Shown: one piece after another, positions 5,584-11,215 of the stretch | How positions within the stretch are numbered: the stretch's first letter is position 1 | Layout: each line of letters begins with the position of its first letter | DNA from: Jiangellaceae bacterium | GTDB lineage: Bacteria; Actinomycetota; Actinomycetes; Jiangellales; Jiangellaceae | Length of the DNA: 11,215 nt | Direction: 5' to 3' | Assembly: GCA_030146385.1 (NCBI GenBank) | Contig: JASLBX010000374.1 | Coordinates: forward strand, 1 to 11,215 | Program-made: the position numbers and the translations under genes | Notes under the pieces: model-generated | Told to the model about the DNA's origin: nothing | The model's input: only the letters and a program-made list of their open reading frames with translations | The model's database searches: none

Positions 5584-6860
5584 ACCGGCCCGTCCGGGAA
5601 TGAGTACTCGGCGATCGACTCCGGCTTCATGGTGACGCTGTAGCCGGGCGCGGTGGGCAGCCGGTACCGCCCGTCCACGACGTCCACCGGGTCGACGAAG
5701 TGCTCGTGCAAGTGGTCGACGTACTCCACCATCCGGCCGTCAAGCGACCGGCCCACCCGCAGGTAGTCGAAGATCGACAGGTGCTGGACGTACTCGCACA
5801 GCCCGACCCCGCCCGCGTGCGGGCACACCGGGACGCCGAACTTGGCCGCCATCAACAAGATGGCCAGCACCTCAGGAACCCCGCCGACCCGGCAGGCGTC
5901 CACCTGGCACACCCCAATCGCACCGGCCTGCATGAGTTGCTTGAAGATCACCCGGTTGGCCGCCACCTCGCCGGTCGCGACCCGGATCGGCGCCACCTTG
6001 CCCGCTATCCGGGCGTGGCCGAGCACGTCGTCGGCATGGGTCGGCTCCTCGATCCAGTACGGGTCGCACTCCGCGAGCCGCGCCATGTTCGCGATCGCCT
6101 CATCCACGTCCCAGATCTGGTTCGCATCCATCATCAGCAGCGCATCCGGCCCGATCTCCGACCGGATGATGCCGGCCCGGCGCACGTCATCATCGATCGG
6201 ACCGCCAACCTTCATCTTCACCGCACGCCAGCCCTCGTCGTACGCGGCCCGGGTCAGCGATCGCACCTTCTCGTCCGGATACCCCAGCCACCCCACCGAC
6301 GTCGTATAGGCGGGGAATCCGTCCCGCTCCAACGTCGCGAGCCGCTCGCCGAAACCGTCGAGGCCACGGTCCAGGATCTCGGCGGCCTCCGCAGGCGTCA
6401 GCGCATCCGAGATATGCCGGAAATCGATACTGCGGACCAGATCGGCGGTCGGCATCTCGGCGAGATACCGCCACATCGGCCGGCCGGCCAGCTTGGCCCA
6501 CAGGTCCCACACCGCGTTGACCAGGGCGCCGGTCGCCATGTGAATGACGCCCTTCTCCGGCCCCAGCCAACGCAGTTGGACGTCCGCGGTCAGCGATCGC
6601 CAGAACGTCACCGGTTCGGCCTCGATCTCCTCGATACTGCGGCCCACCACGTGGTGCGACAGCGCCTCGATCGCCGCGCACGTGATCTCGTTTCCGCGGC
6701 CGTTGGTGAACGTGAAACCCGCGCCCGCCGTTCCGTCGTCGGTCGTCAACTCGACATAGCTGGCCGAATAGTCGCCGCGGTTGATCGAATCCGACCCGTC
6801 GCCGGCGGCCGCCGTCGGAAAGCGCACGTCGTGAACGCGCGCGCCGATGATCGTGGTCAT
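5568..6860 (-). CDS. L-fuconate dehydratase-like enolase-superfamily dehydratase
   Basis: Acid-sugar dehydratase expected to convert an aldonate to a 2-keto-3-deoxy-aldonate with Mg2+. The 430-residue protein matches the FucD/ENOSF1 clade across its length, for example FTNGRGNEITCAAIEAL (51-67), QLRWLGPEKGVIH (95-107), AVWDLWAK (116-123) and DFRHISDALTP (146-156). Catalytic positions are complete: KxK Lys215/Lys217, metal ligands Asp245, Glu271 and Glu298, and His348. All are offset by exactly three from the residues I recall for Xanthomonas campestris FucD (218/220, 248, 274, 301, 351). AAAGGG five bases before the ATG supports the start. It begins 11 bp after uxaC. Known FucD also dehydrates L-galactonate, D-arabinonate and D-altronate (from memory). 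No other fucose-pathway gene is nearby, while uronate enzymes flank it on both sides, so altronate or mannonate is a plausible physiological substrate. The specific substrate is inference. Confidence 0.92.
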   Translation of the reverse strand: MTTIIGARVHDVRFPTAAAGDGSDSINRGDYSASYVELTTDDGTAGAGFTFTNGRGNEITCAAIEALSHHVVGRSIEEIEAEPVTFWRSLTADVQLRWLGPEKGVIHMATGALVNAVWDLWAKLAGRPMWRYLAEMPTADLVRSIDFRHISDALTPAEAAEILDRGLDGFGERLATLERDGFPAYTTSVGWLGYPDEKVRSLTRAAYDEGWRAVKMKVGGPIDDDVRRAGIIRSEIGPDALLMMDANQIWDVDEAIANMARLAECDPYWIEEPTHADDVLGHARIAGKVAPIRVATGEVAANRVIFKQLMQAGAIGVCQVDACRVGGVPEVLAILLMAAKFGVPVCPHAGGVGLCEYVQHLSIFDYLRVGRSLDGRMVEYVDHLHEHFVDPVDVVDGRYRLPTAPGYSVTMKPESIAEYSFPDGPVWRNV

Positions 6861-6871
6861 GCGAGCCCTTT

Positions 6872-8326
6872 CTATATGAGTGACCCAGGTGGGGGGTCTG
6901 CGGGGGGCGAAGCCCCTTGCATGAGTCGGAAGATTCGCTTGGGCAACCGGTATGCGATGTCCATCATGGTCTCGGCGGCCTCGTCCAGCGGCAGCCGGCG
7001 CTCGGCGACCAGGGTGGCCAGGTATGCCGCGTCAACCCGGCGGGCGATCTCGTGCCGGACAGGTATCGAGCAGAACGCCCGGGTGTCGTCCACGAAGCCG
7101 GCCGTGTTGTAGAAGCCGGCGGTCTCGGTGACGGCTTCGCGGAACCGCCGCAGGGCGTGCGGGGCGTCCAGGAACCACCACGGCGCACCCAGGTACATCG
7201 CGGCGTATCCGCCCGCAAGCGGGGCGAGCTCGCGCGAGAACGCCGTCTCGTCCAACGTGTACACCACAAGCGTGAGCCGCGGGTCGTTGCCGAAGGTTTC
7301 CAGCAGCGGGCGGAGCGCGTGCACGTAGTCCGTGGCCTGCGGGATGTCGCCGCCGGTGTCGCGGCCGTGGGTCTCGTGCAGCCAGGCATTGTGGTTACGG
7401 ACCGAGCCCGGGTGCAGCTGCATGACCAGCCCGTCGTCGATCGACATGCGGGCGAACTCCATCAGCATGTGGCCGCGGAAGGCCTCGGCGTCGGCCGCGG
7501 ACGCGGTTCCGAGCAGCCCGCGCTGGTAGATCGCCGCTGCCTCGCCCGGATCGAGGTCGACGGCGTGTGCCGTGATGTGACCGTGGTCCGTCGACGTGGC
7601 CCCGGCCTTGGCGAACGCCTCGCGGCGCCGGCGCAGCGCGGCCAGGTAGCCCGGATAGGTCGAGGTGTCCTCGCCCGCAATCTCACCCAGCCGGGCAATC
7701 CTGTCGTCCCAGCCGATCCAGTCCATGTCGACCACGTCATCGGGCCGGAAGGTCGTGATCACCCGCCCGCCCGGGCCGCCCCATCCCTCATCGGCCAGCG
7801 TCGCATGCGCGGCCAGATCGTCCAGGGGTGACTCCGTCGTGGCGAGCACCTCGATGCCGAACCGCTCGAACAGCGCGCGTGGGCGGAACTCCGGCGCGGC
7901 CAGCCGCCCGGCCAGCGCGTCATACAGCTCATCGGCGGTCTCGGGTCGCAGCGGGGTCTCGAGGCCGAACACGTCGGTGAACGTCTTCTCCAGCCACAGC
8001 CGGGACGGTGTCCCGCGGAACAGGTACCAGTGCTCGGCGAAGGTGCGCCAGATCGTACGCCCATCGGTCTCGACCGGCTCACCGTTGATTGTCGGGACAC
8101 CAACCCGGGACGGCGGAACGCCCTGCGACAGCAGCATCCTGGTGAGGTAATGATCGGGGACGATCAACAGCTGGGCCGGGTCTCCGAACGGCTGGTCGTC
8201 CGCCAGCAGCGCCGGGTCGATGTGGCCGTGCGGGCAGATCAGCGGCTGATCCCTGGCGACCGCGAACAGCTCGCGAGCGATCCCCCGCTGGGCCGGGTCG
8301 GGCGGGAACAGTAGGTCTTCGGACAA
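6872..8326 (-). CDS. uxaC: glucuronate (uronate) isomerase
   Basis: Interconverts D-glucuronate/D-fructuronate and D-galacturonate/D-tagaturonate, the entry step of the isomerase pathway, in the cytoplasm (EC 5.3.1.12). The 484-residue length is usual for the family. Motifs of this amidohydrolase-superfamily TIM barrel are present: ICPHGHIDP (30-38, metal-binding His33 and His35), VPDHYLTRMLL (56-66), LEKTFTDVFG (112-121), VMQLHPGSVRNHN (301-313), APWWFLD (381-387) and GFYNTAGFVDDTRAFCSIPVRHE (404-426). The start is TTG at 8326; AGGAG six bases upstream decides it and overlaps the stop codon of the preceding oxidoreductase, so the two genes should be coupled. The next gene, the FucD-like dehydratase, begins 11 bp after its stop. 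The final 14 residues (GASPPADPPPGSLI) look unrelated to the family and are encoded by a hairpin/C-run element that appears to have extended the frame. Confidence 0.94.
   Translation of the reverse strand: MSEDLLFPPDPAQRGIARELFAVARDQPLICPHGHIDPALLADDQPFGDPAQLLIVPDHYLTRMLLSQGVPPSRVGVPTINGEPVETDGRTIWRTFAEHWYLFRGTPSRLWLEKTFTDVFGLETPLRPETADELYDALAGRLAAPEFRPRALFERFGIEVLATTESPLDDLAAHATLADEGWGGPGGRVITTFRPDDVVDMDWIGWDDRIARLGEIAGEDTSTYPGYLAALRRRREAFAKAGATSTDHGHITAHAVDLDPGEAAAIYQRGLLGTASAADAEAFRGHMLMEFARMSIDDGLVMQLHPGSVRNHNAWLHETHGRDTGGDIPQATDYVHALRPLLETFGNDPRLTLVVYTLDETAFSRELAPLAGGYAAMYLGAPWWFLDAPHALRRFREAVTETAGFYNTAGFVDDTRAFCSIPVRHEIARRVDAAYLATLVAERRLPLDEAAETMMDIAYRLPKRIFRLMQGASPPADPPPGSLI
6904..6916. 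repeat. GGGGC-GAA-GCCCC hairpin element at the uxaC 3' end
   Basis: A perfect 5-bp stem with a 3-base loop (GGGGCTTCGCCCC on the minus strand), followed on that strand by C-rich CCGCAGACCCCCC up to the uxaC stop. It encodes the low-complexity tail GASPPADPPPGSLI of UxaC. GGGGCTTCGCCCC-type hairpins with flanking C-runs are common dispersed elements in GC-rich genomes. Here it could act as an RNA-stability or partial-termination structure inside the operon. Confidence 0.55.
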
Positions 8327-8332
8327 TCCGGG

Positions 8333-8337
8333 CTCCT
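8333..8337 (-). promoter_or_regulatory. Shine-Dalgarno AGGAG fixing the TTG start of uxaC
   Basis: On the minus strand TAGGAGCCCGGATTG joins the TAG stop of the upstream gene (8338-8336), an AGGAG ribosome site and, six bases on, the TTG start of uxaC. The overlap of stop and ribosome site suggests translational coupling. Confidence 0.75.
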
Positions 8338-9661
8338 AGATCGAGAGCAGTTCGGACACCCGAACGGGAGCGCCCGTGCGCATCGACTCGTTTCCGGCCA
8401 GGCCTACCAGCAGCGACGCCGCCCCGTCACGCTCGGTAGCCGCCCGGCCCAGCGCGTCCGGCAGCTGCTGCCCGGCGCCGTCGCCGAACAGGACCTGGGT
8501 CATGCGGGCATCGGCGCCGCCATGCCCCTCGCGGGTGTAGCCCTGGACGTCGACCTGCTGGGATGGCTCCCAGTAGGGCCGCACGGTGAGGCTGTACCCG
8601 CCCGACTCGGCGGCGGCCGCATCGCCGTGCAGCTGAGCACCCTTCACCCCGCGGGCGCCGGCCAGGCTGACGTGGTCGTTTTCGACGACGTCCAACTCGA
8701 GCCGGCCCTTGCTGCCATTGAACGCCACCCGGTAGCCCTCCCATGGCGCGTACGCCGTCAGGTGGTAGGTCATCCGGGCGCCGGTGTCGTACTGGACGAG
8801 CACGGCGAGGTCGTCCTCGATCGTGACCCCTGGGGCGAACACATTCTGATCACGCAGATACCCGTCGACGTGTTCGGCGTCGAGGTAGAGCTCGCGGAGC
8901 CCTTCGTTGGCGGCCAGGTCGAGTGCGAACGGGTCGTTCGCCGCGCTCTCGGCTCCGTGAGCGCGCTCGTACCCGCGGTCGTAACCATGGCGCACTCCGT
9001 TCTCGCCGTAGAAGAACAGCCTGCCGGACGCGTACACCTCCTCGGGTCGCGCCCCGAGCCACCAGTTCACCAGATCGAAGTGGTGGGTCGCCTTGTGGAC
9101 GAGGAGCCCGCCGGAGCTCTCCTTGTCGCGATGCCAGCGCCGGAAGTAGTCGGCGCCGTGCCGGACGTCGAGCAGCCACTCAAAGTGCACGGAGCCGACC
9201 TCACCGATGGCACCGCCGGCCAGCAGTTCGCGCACCTTCTCATGCAAGGGGTTGTAGCGGTAGTTGAACGTGACGGTGACCCGGCCGCCGGTACGGTCGG
9301 CCGCGGCCAGGATCCGCCGGCATTTGTCGACGTCCGTCGTCATCGGCTTCTCGGTGATGACGTCGGCGCCCGCGTCGAGCCCCATCACTATGTACTCGTC
9401 GTGCGTACTGTCGACGGACGTCACCAATAGCGTGTCAACATCGCCTGCGGCCAGGTGATCGGCCAGGTCAGCGGGTGTCCACAGAGCGGCCTGCGGAGCG
9501 CCGAGCGTCTCAAGCCGCCGGTTGTGCGCCTCGATCCGGACCGGGTTGACGTCGGCGAACGCGACCAGTTCGGCCCGGGCCGCATGGTCCGTGACCAGGG
9601 CGCTGGCGAACATCTGCGCCCGAGCACCAGCTCCTACGATCGCGTACCGCCGACGTCCCAC
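8336..9661 (-). CDS. Gfo/Idh/MocA family NAD(P)-dependent oxidoreductase (first gene of operon)
   Basis: A 441-residue cytoplasmic sugar-dehydrogenase-type protein. The Rossmann domain opens at RRYAIVGAGARAQMF (4-18), and TEKPM (103-107) holds the conserved Lys105. The substrate-side helix reads SSGGLLVHKATHHFDLVNWW (182-201), with His193/His194 and Asp196 in the place of the usual family His/Asp. It is longer than typical 330-390-residue members because of an insertion around residues 215-275 (HGYDRGYERAHGAESAANDP, RDQNVF), a pattern I associate with a long actinobacterial subgroup of unknown substrate. The GTG start at 9661 has GGAG five bases upstream. A TTG 25 codons further up is rejected because it coincides with a -35-like TTGACC and lacks a ribosome site. 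It heads the operon divergent from lacI, with a LacI-type operator 28 bp before the start. It may process a modified uronic or neutral sugar. Confidence 0.87.
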   Translation of the reverse strand: MGRRRYAIVGAGARAQMFASALVTDHAARAELVAFADVNPVRIEAHNRRLETLGAPQAALWTPADLADHLAAGDVDTLLVTSVDSTHDEYIVMGLDAGADVITEKPMTTDVDKCRRILAAADRTGGRVTVTFNYRYNPLHEKVRELLAGGAIGEVGSVHFEWLLDVRHGADYFRRWHRDKESSGGLLVHKATHHFDLVNWWLGARPEEVYASGRLFFYGENGVRHGYDRGYERAHGAESAANDPFALDLAANEGLRELYLDAEHVDGYLRDQNVFAPGVTIEDDLAVLVQYDTGARMTYHLTAYAPWEGYRVAFNGSKGRLELDVVENDHVSLAGARGVKGAQLHGDAAAAESGGYSLTVRPYWEPSQQVDVQGYTREGHGGADARMTQVLFGDGAGQQLPDALGRAATERDGAASLLVGLAGNESMRTGAPVRVSELLSI

Positions 9662-9686
9662 AGTGTCTCCGACTCCAAGTGATCGT

Positions 9687-9704
9687 CCTGCAAAGGCTTG
9701 CAGG
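9687..9704. promoter_or_regulatory. LacI-type operator O1 upstream of the catabolic operon
   Basis: CCTGCAAAGGCTTGCAGG has perfect 7-bp arms around a 4-bp centre. Its core, TGCAAAGGCTTGCA (9689-9702), fits the LacI/PurR-type pattern TGnAAnCGnTTnCA except for one central base. It lies 28 bp before the GTG of the first operon gene, where bound repressor would block initiation or early elongation. The same half-sites recur at 9818-9831 in front of the LacI gene. Confidence 0.72.
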
Positions 9705-9730
9705 CGTACCCAATCATGTCGCCCGACAGT

Positions 9731-9736
9731 GGTCAA
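9731..9736 (-). promoter_or_regulatory. possible -35 box of the catabolic operon promoter
   Basis: TTGACC on the minus strand lies 70 bp before the GTG start. No good -10 hexamer is seen; TGGGTA (9712-9707, 18-bp spacer) is weak. If it is used, operator O1 would sit at about the transcription start. The operon promoter cannot be placed firmly. Confidence 0.25.
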
Positions 9737-9807
9737 GACCTTGGCGCTGTCTGGGGCAAATGCCCGGATTTTCGGTCATCAAATGTTACAACTCAACAAC
9801 GCAGGTA

Positions 9808-9836
9808 TTGACGGGGCTGCAAGGGTTTGCATTAAT
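9808..9836 (+). promoter_or_regulatory. promoter of lacI and the transporter genes
   Basis: TTGACG (9808-9813) and ATTAAT (9831-9836) are separated by 17 bp, a good vegetative -35 with an acceptable -10. The predicted transcript would have a leader of roughly 40 nt. The LacI-type operator O2 occupies the spacer, so repression of the gene by its own product is expected. Confidence 0.55.
9818..9831. promoter_or_regulatory. LacI-type operator O2 inside the lacI promoter
   Basis: TGCAAGGGTTTGCA carries the same 5-bp half-sites (TGCAA...TTGCA) with 4-bp spacing as O1 at 9689-9702; the centres are 129 bp apart. It lies between the -35 and -10 boxes of the lacI promoter. Two matching sites on either side of a divergent region, next to a LacI-family gene, make binding by that regulator very likely. 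Confidence 0.72.
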
Positions 9837-9873
9837 AGGCAACCACGCAACGGCAGTGACGCCGATCACACGA

Positions 9874-9878
9874 GGAGG
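9874..9878 (+). promoter_or_regulatory. Shine-Dalgarno GGAGG fixing the GTG start of lacI
   Basis: GGAGG lies six bases before the GTG at 9885. This start puts the helix-turn-helix at the N-terminus, as in all LacI-family proteins; the frame stays open much further upstream but holds no family sequence. Confidence 0.85.
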
Positions 9879-9884
9879 TACCGC

Positions 9885-10895
9885 GTGCGCGCCACCATTC
9901 GTGACGTCGCCGAGGCATCCGGGGTGCACATCTCCACGGTGTCCCGGACCTTCTCGGCGCCTCAGCTGGTGAACGAGGAGACCCGGGACCGGGTCCTCGC
10001 AGCCGCCGAGGCGCTCGGCTACCGGCCGAACCGGGCCGCCCGGGCGCTGATCACCGGCAAGACGCACAACATCGGGCTGATCGTCGCCGACATCGCCAAC
10101 CCGTTCTTCCCGCCGATGATCAAGGCAGCCGAGAGCCAGGCTCGACTCCGCGATTACAACATCTTCGTCGCCGAGACCGACGAGGACCCCGCCGTCGAAG
10201 AGGACCTCGTGCGTGCGCTCTCGAAGCAGGTGGACGGCGTGCAGCTGTGCAGCCCGCGGATGAGCAACAGCGTCATCGAGCAGCTCTCGCGCGAGGTGCC
10301 GCTCGTTCTGGTCAACCGGCAGATCCCGGGCATGCCATGCGTCCTGATGGATGTCGCCGGCGGCGCGCGTAGCGCAATCGAGCATCTGGCCACGCTGGGG
10401 CACCACAAGATCGCACTGCTCGGAGGGCCACGCGGCTCGTGGACCAGCCGCGAGATTCGCAAGTCCGCCACCGCCGCCGCGCGCGCGGCGGGCGCCACTC
10501 TGACGGTGCTCAGCCCGAACCAGCCGACCGTCGAGGGCGGGCTCGTGGTCGCCGAGCAGGTCGCACGCGAGGACATCACCGCCGTGCTGGCCTACAACGA
10601 TCTGATGGCCATCGGGCTGCTCGAAGGCCTGGACGGGCTCGCCATCAAGGTGCCGGGCGACATCAGCGTCGTCGGCATCGACGACATCGAGATGGCTCAG
10701 CGGGTCCGGCCGAAGCTCACCACCGTCGCGAACCCGACGGGCAGCGCCGGCCGGGCGGCCGTCGACATGCTCCTTCAGCTGGGCGACGACCGGCGGGCCA
10801 CCGCTCAGGTGAGCCTGCACACCGAGCTCATCGTCCGCGACTCCACCGGTCCCGGCCCGCATGCCGCCGAGGGCCGCGGCGAGGGGGTGGGGTGA
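9885..10895 (+). CDS. LacI/GalR-family transcriptional repressor
   Basis: A 336-residue DNA-binding regulator. Residues 4-24 (ATIRDVAEASGVHISTVSRTF, here split as ATIRDVAEASGV and HISTVSRTF) form the LacI helix-turn-helix. Ile16/Ser17 occupy the base-reading positions equivalent to LacI Tyr17/Gln18. The hinge YRPNRAARAL (46-55) ends with the conserved minor-groove leucine (Leu55). The periplasmic-binding-protein-like effector domain follows (NIGLIVADIANPFFPPMI, VDGVQLCSPR, AIEHLATLGHHKIALLGG, AVLAYNDLMAIGLLEGL, VPGDISVVGIDDIE), so a sugar or uronate effector is expected but not identifiable. Length is normal for the family; the last 20 or so residues (GPGPHAAEGRGEGVG) are low complexity. It is divergent from the uronate operon, shares the operator-bearing region with it, and is 4 bp from the ABC permease gene. 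Local autoregulation and control of both units is the likely role. Confidence 0.94.
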   Translation: MRATIRDVAEASGVHISTVSRTFSAPQLVNEETRDRVLAAAEALGYRPNRAARALITGKTHNIGLIVADIANPFFPPMIKAAESQARLRDYNIFVAETDEDPAVEEDLVRALSKQVDGVQLCSPRMSNSVIEQLSREVPLVLVNRQIPGMPCVLMDVAGGARSAIEHLATLGHHKIALLGGPRGSWTSREIRKSATAAARAAGATLTVLSPNQPTVEGGLVVAEQVAREDITAVLAYNDLMAIGLLEGLDGLAIKVPGDISVVGIDDIEMAQRVRPKLTTVANPTGSAGRAAVDMLLQLGDDRRATAQVSLHTELIVRDSTGPGPHAAEGRGEGVG

Positions 10896-10899
10896 GCTC

Positions 10900-11215
10900 A
10901 TGGTCAGCACCAAGCCGGTGACGGCACCGGCAGACACGCGTGATACGTCCGCAGCACCCGCGCGCCGGCGCAACAAGAGCGTGCTCCAGAAGCGGGAGAA
11001 CCGGGCCGCCTACCTGTTCCTGGCCCCGTGGTTCCTCGGCTTGGCGGTCATCACCATCGGGCCGATCGCCGCGTCATTCGCGCTGTCGTTCACCGACTAC
11101 AGCCTGCTCGCCGCGCCGAACTGGGTGGGGCTGGACAACTACCAGCAGATGCTGGACGACCCGCGGCTGCACAACGCGCTGTGGGTGACCTTCACCTATG
11201 TGTTCGTGTCGGTGC
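10900..11215 (+). CDS. sugar ABC transporter permease (MalF/UgpA type), 3' end cut by window edge
   Basis: The ATG at 10900 gives 105 codons, open to the window edge. A basic, Ala/Pro-rich cytoplasmic N-terminus (RRRNKSVLQKRENR, 22-35) precedes a first membrane segment YLFLAPWFLGLAVITIGPIA (38-57, running on to about 62). SFTDY (63-67), WVGLDNYQQMLDD and ALWVTFTYVFVSV then lead into the second membrane segment. This order is characteristic of the first permease of carbohydrate-uptake (CUT1) ABC importers. The binding protein and second permease are presumably downstream of the window. It starts 4 bp after the LacI gene, so the two are probably co-transcribed and repressed through O2. The imported substrate is not visible from this fragment; oligogalacturonide or another uronate is inferred from the neighbours. 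Confidence 0.92.
   Translation, partial: MVSTKPVTAPADTRDTSAAPARRRNKSVLQKRENRAAYLFLAPWFLGLAVITIGPIAASFALSFTDYSLLAAPNWVGLDNYQQMLDDPRLHNALWVTFTYVFVSV

Noticed and set aside
4045..5643. Long plus-strand open frame (over 500 codons) opposite the uxuB-like gene, and similar ones at 331-1263, 2780-4201, 5700-7112 and 8522-9430
   Set aside because: These lie antisense to genes with clear family motifs, have Arg/His/Gly/Pro-rich compositions without recognisable domains, and are the usual antisense by-product of GC-rich codon use.
9662..9736. TTG start 25 codons upstream of the first Gfo/Idh/MocA gene
   Set aside because: It coincides with a TTGACC -35-like box, has no ribosome site, and the encoded residues do not resemble the family. 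The GTG at 9661 has GGAG at good spacing.
9754..9765. GGGCAAATGCCC small inverted repeat in the divergent region
   Set aside because: Only 5-bp arms with a 2-bp centre, single copy and no clear relation to a promoter box.
9522..9884. In-frame upstream extension of lacI from an ATG at 9522
   Set aside because: It would place 121 unrelated residues before the helix-turn-helix, overlap the divergent gene and run through the promoter and both operators. The GTG at 9885 has an ideal GGAGG.

Overview
The window looks like chromosomal DNA from a high-GC actinobacterium. Coding DNA is roughly 70% GC, starts are mixed ATG/GTG/TTG with clear GGAGG/AGGAG Shine-Dalgarno sites, and several products (a LacI regulator leading an ABC-permease operon, long Gfo/Idh/MocA oxidoreductases, a PmoA-like DUF6807 protein) are typical of soil actinomycetes. 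A genus cannot be fixed from this alone. It reads as a carbohydrate-utilisation island for pectin or another uronate-containing polysaccharide.

Layout. (a) 1-289, minus: start of a small hypothetical membrane protein, cut by the window edge. (b) 325-1161, minus: PmoA/DUF6807-family protein, apparently with a leaderless promoter and a palindrome-rich upstream region. (c) 1260-2633, minus: secreted PL1 pectate lyase with its own promoter and two inverted repeats. (d) 2807-9661, minus: a tight five-gene operon, in transcription order Gfo/Idh/MocA oxidoreductase, glucuronate (uronate) isomerase UxaC, L-fuconate-dehydratase-like enolase-superfamily enzyme, UxuB-like fructuronate reductase, and a second Gfo/Idh/MocA oxidoreductase. 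Junctions are 9-11 bp gaps or overlaps (16 bp, and a TGATG stop/start overlap). (e) 9662-9884: divergent control region with two copies of a LacI-type operator. (f) 9885 to the right edge, plus: LacI-family repressor, then after 4 bp a sugar ABC transporter permease that runs off the window.

How it may work. The lyase cuts polygalacturonate outside the cell, the ABC transporter imports the products, and the LacI repressor releases its own promoter and the divergent operon when an inducer is present. Inside the cell, UxaC isomerises galacturonate/glucuronate to tagaturonate/fructuronate, the UxuB-like enzyme reduces the ketouronate to an aldonate, and a dehydratase gives 2-keto-3-deoxygluconate. 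Neither UxuA nor UxaA is in the window. The only dehydratase here is FucD-like, which raises the main hypothesis: that it serves as the altronate (or mannonate) dehydratase. The two oxidoreductases and the DUF6807 protein have no assigned step and may act on a modified sugar.

No RNA gene, CRISPR array, insertion sequence or replication origin was seen. No gene-free stretch exceeds 300 bases; the longest is 9662-9884.
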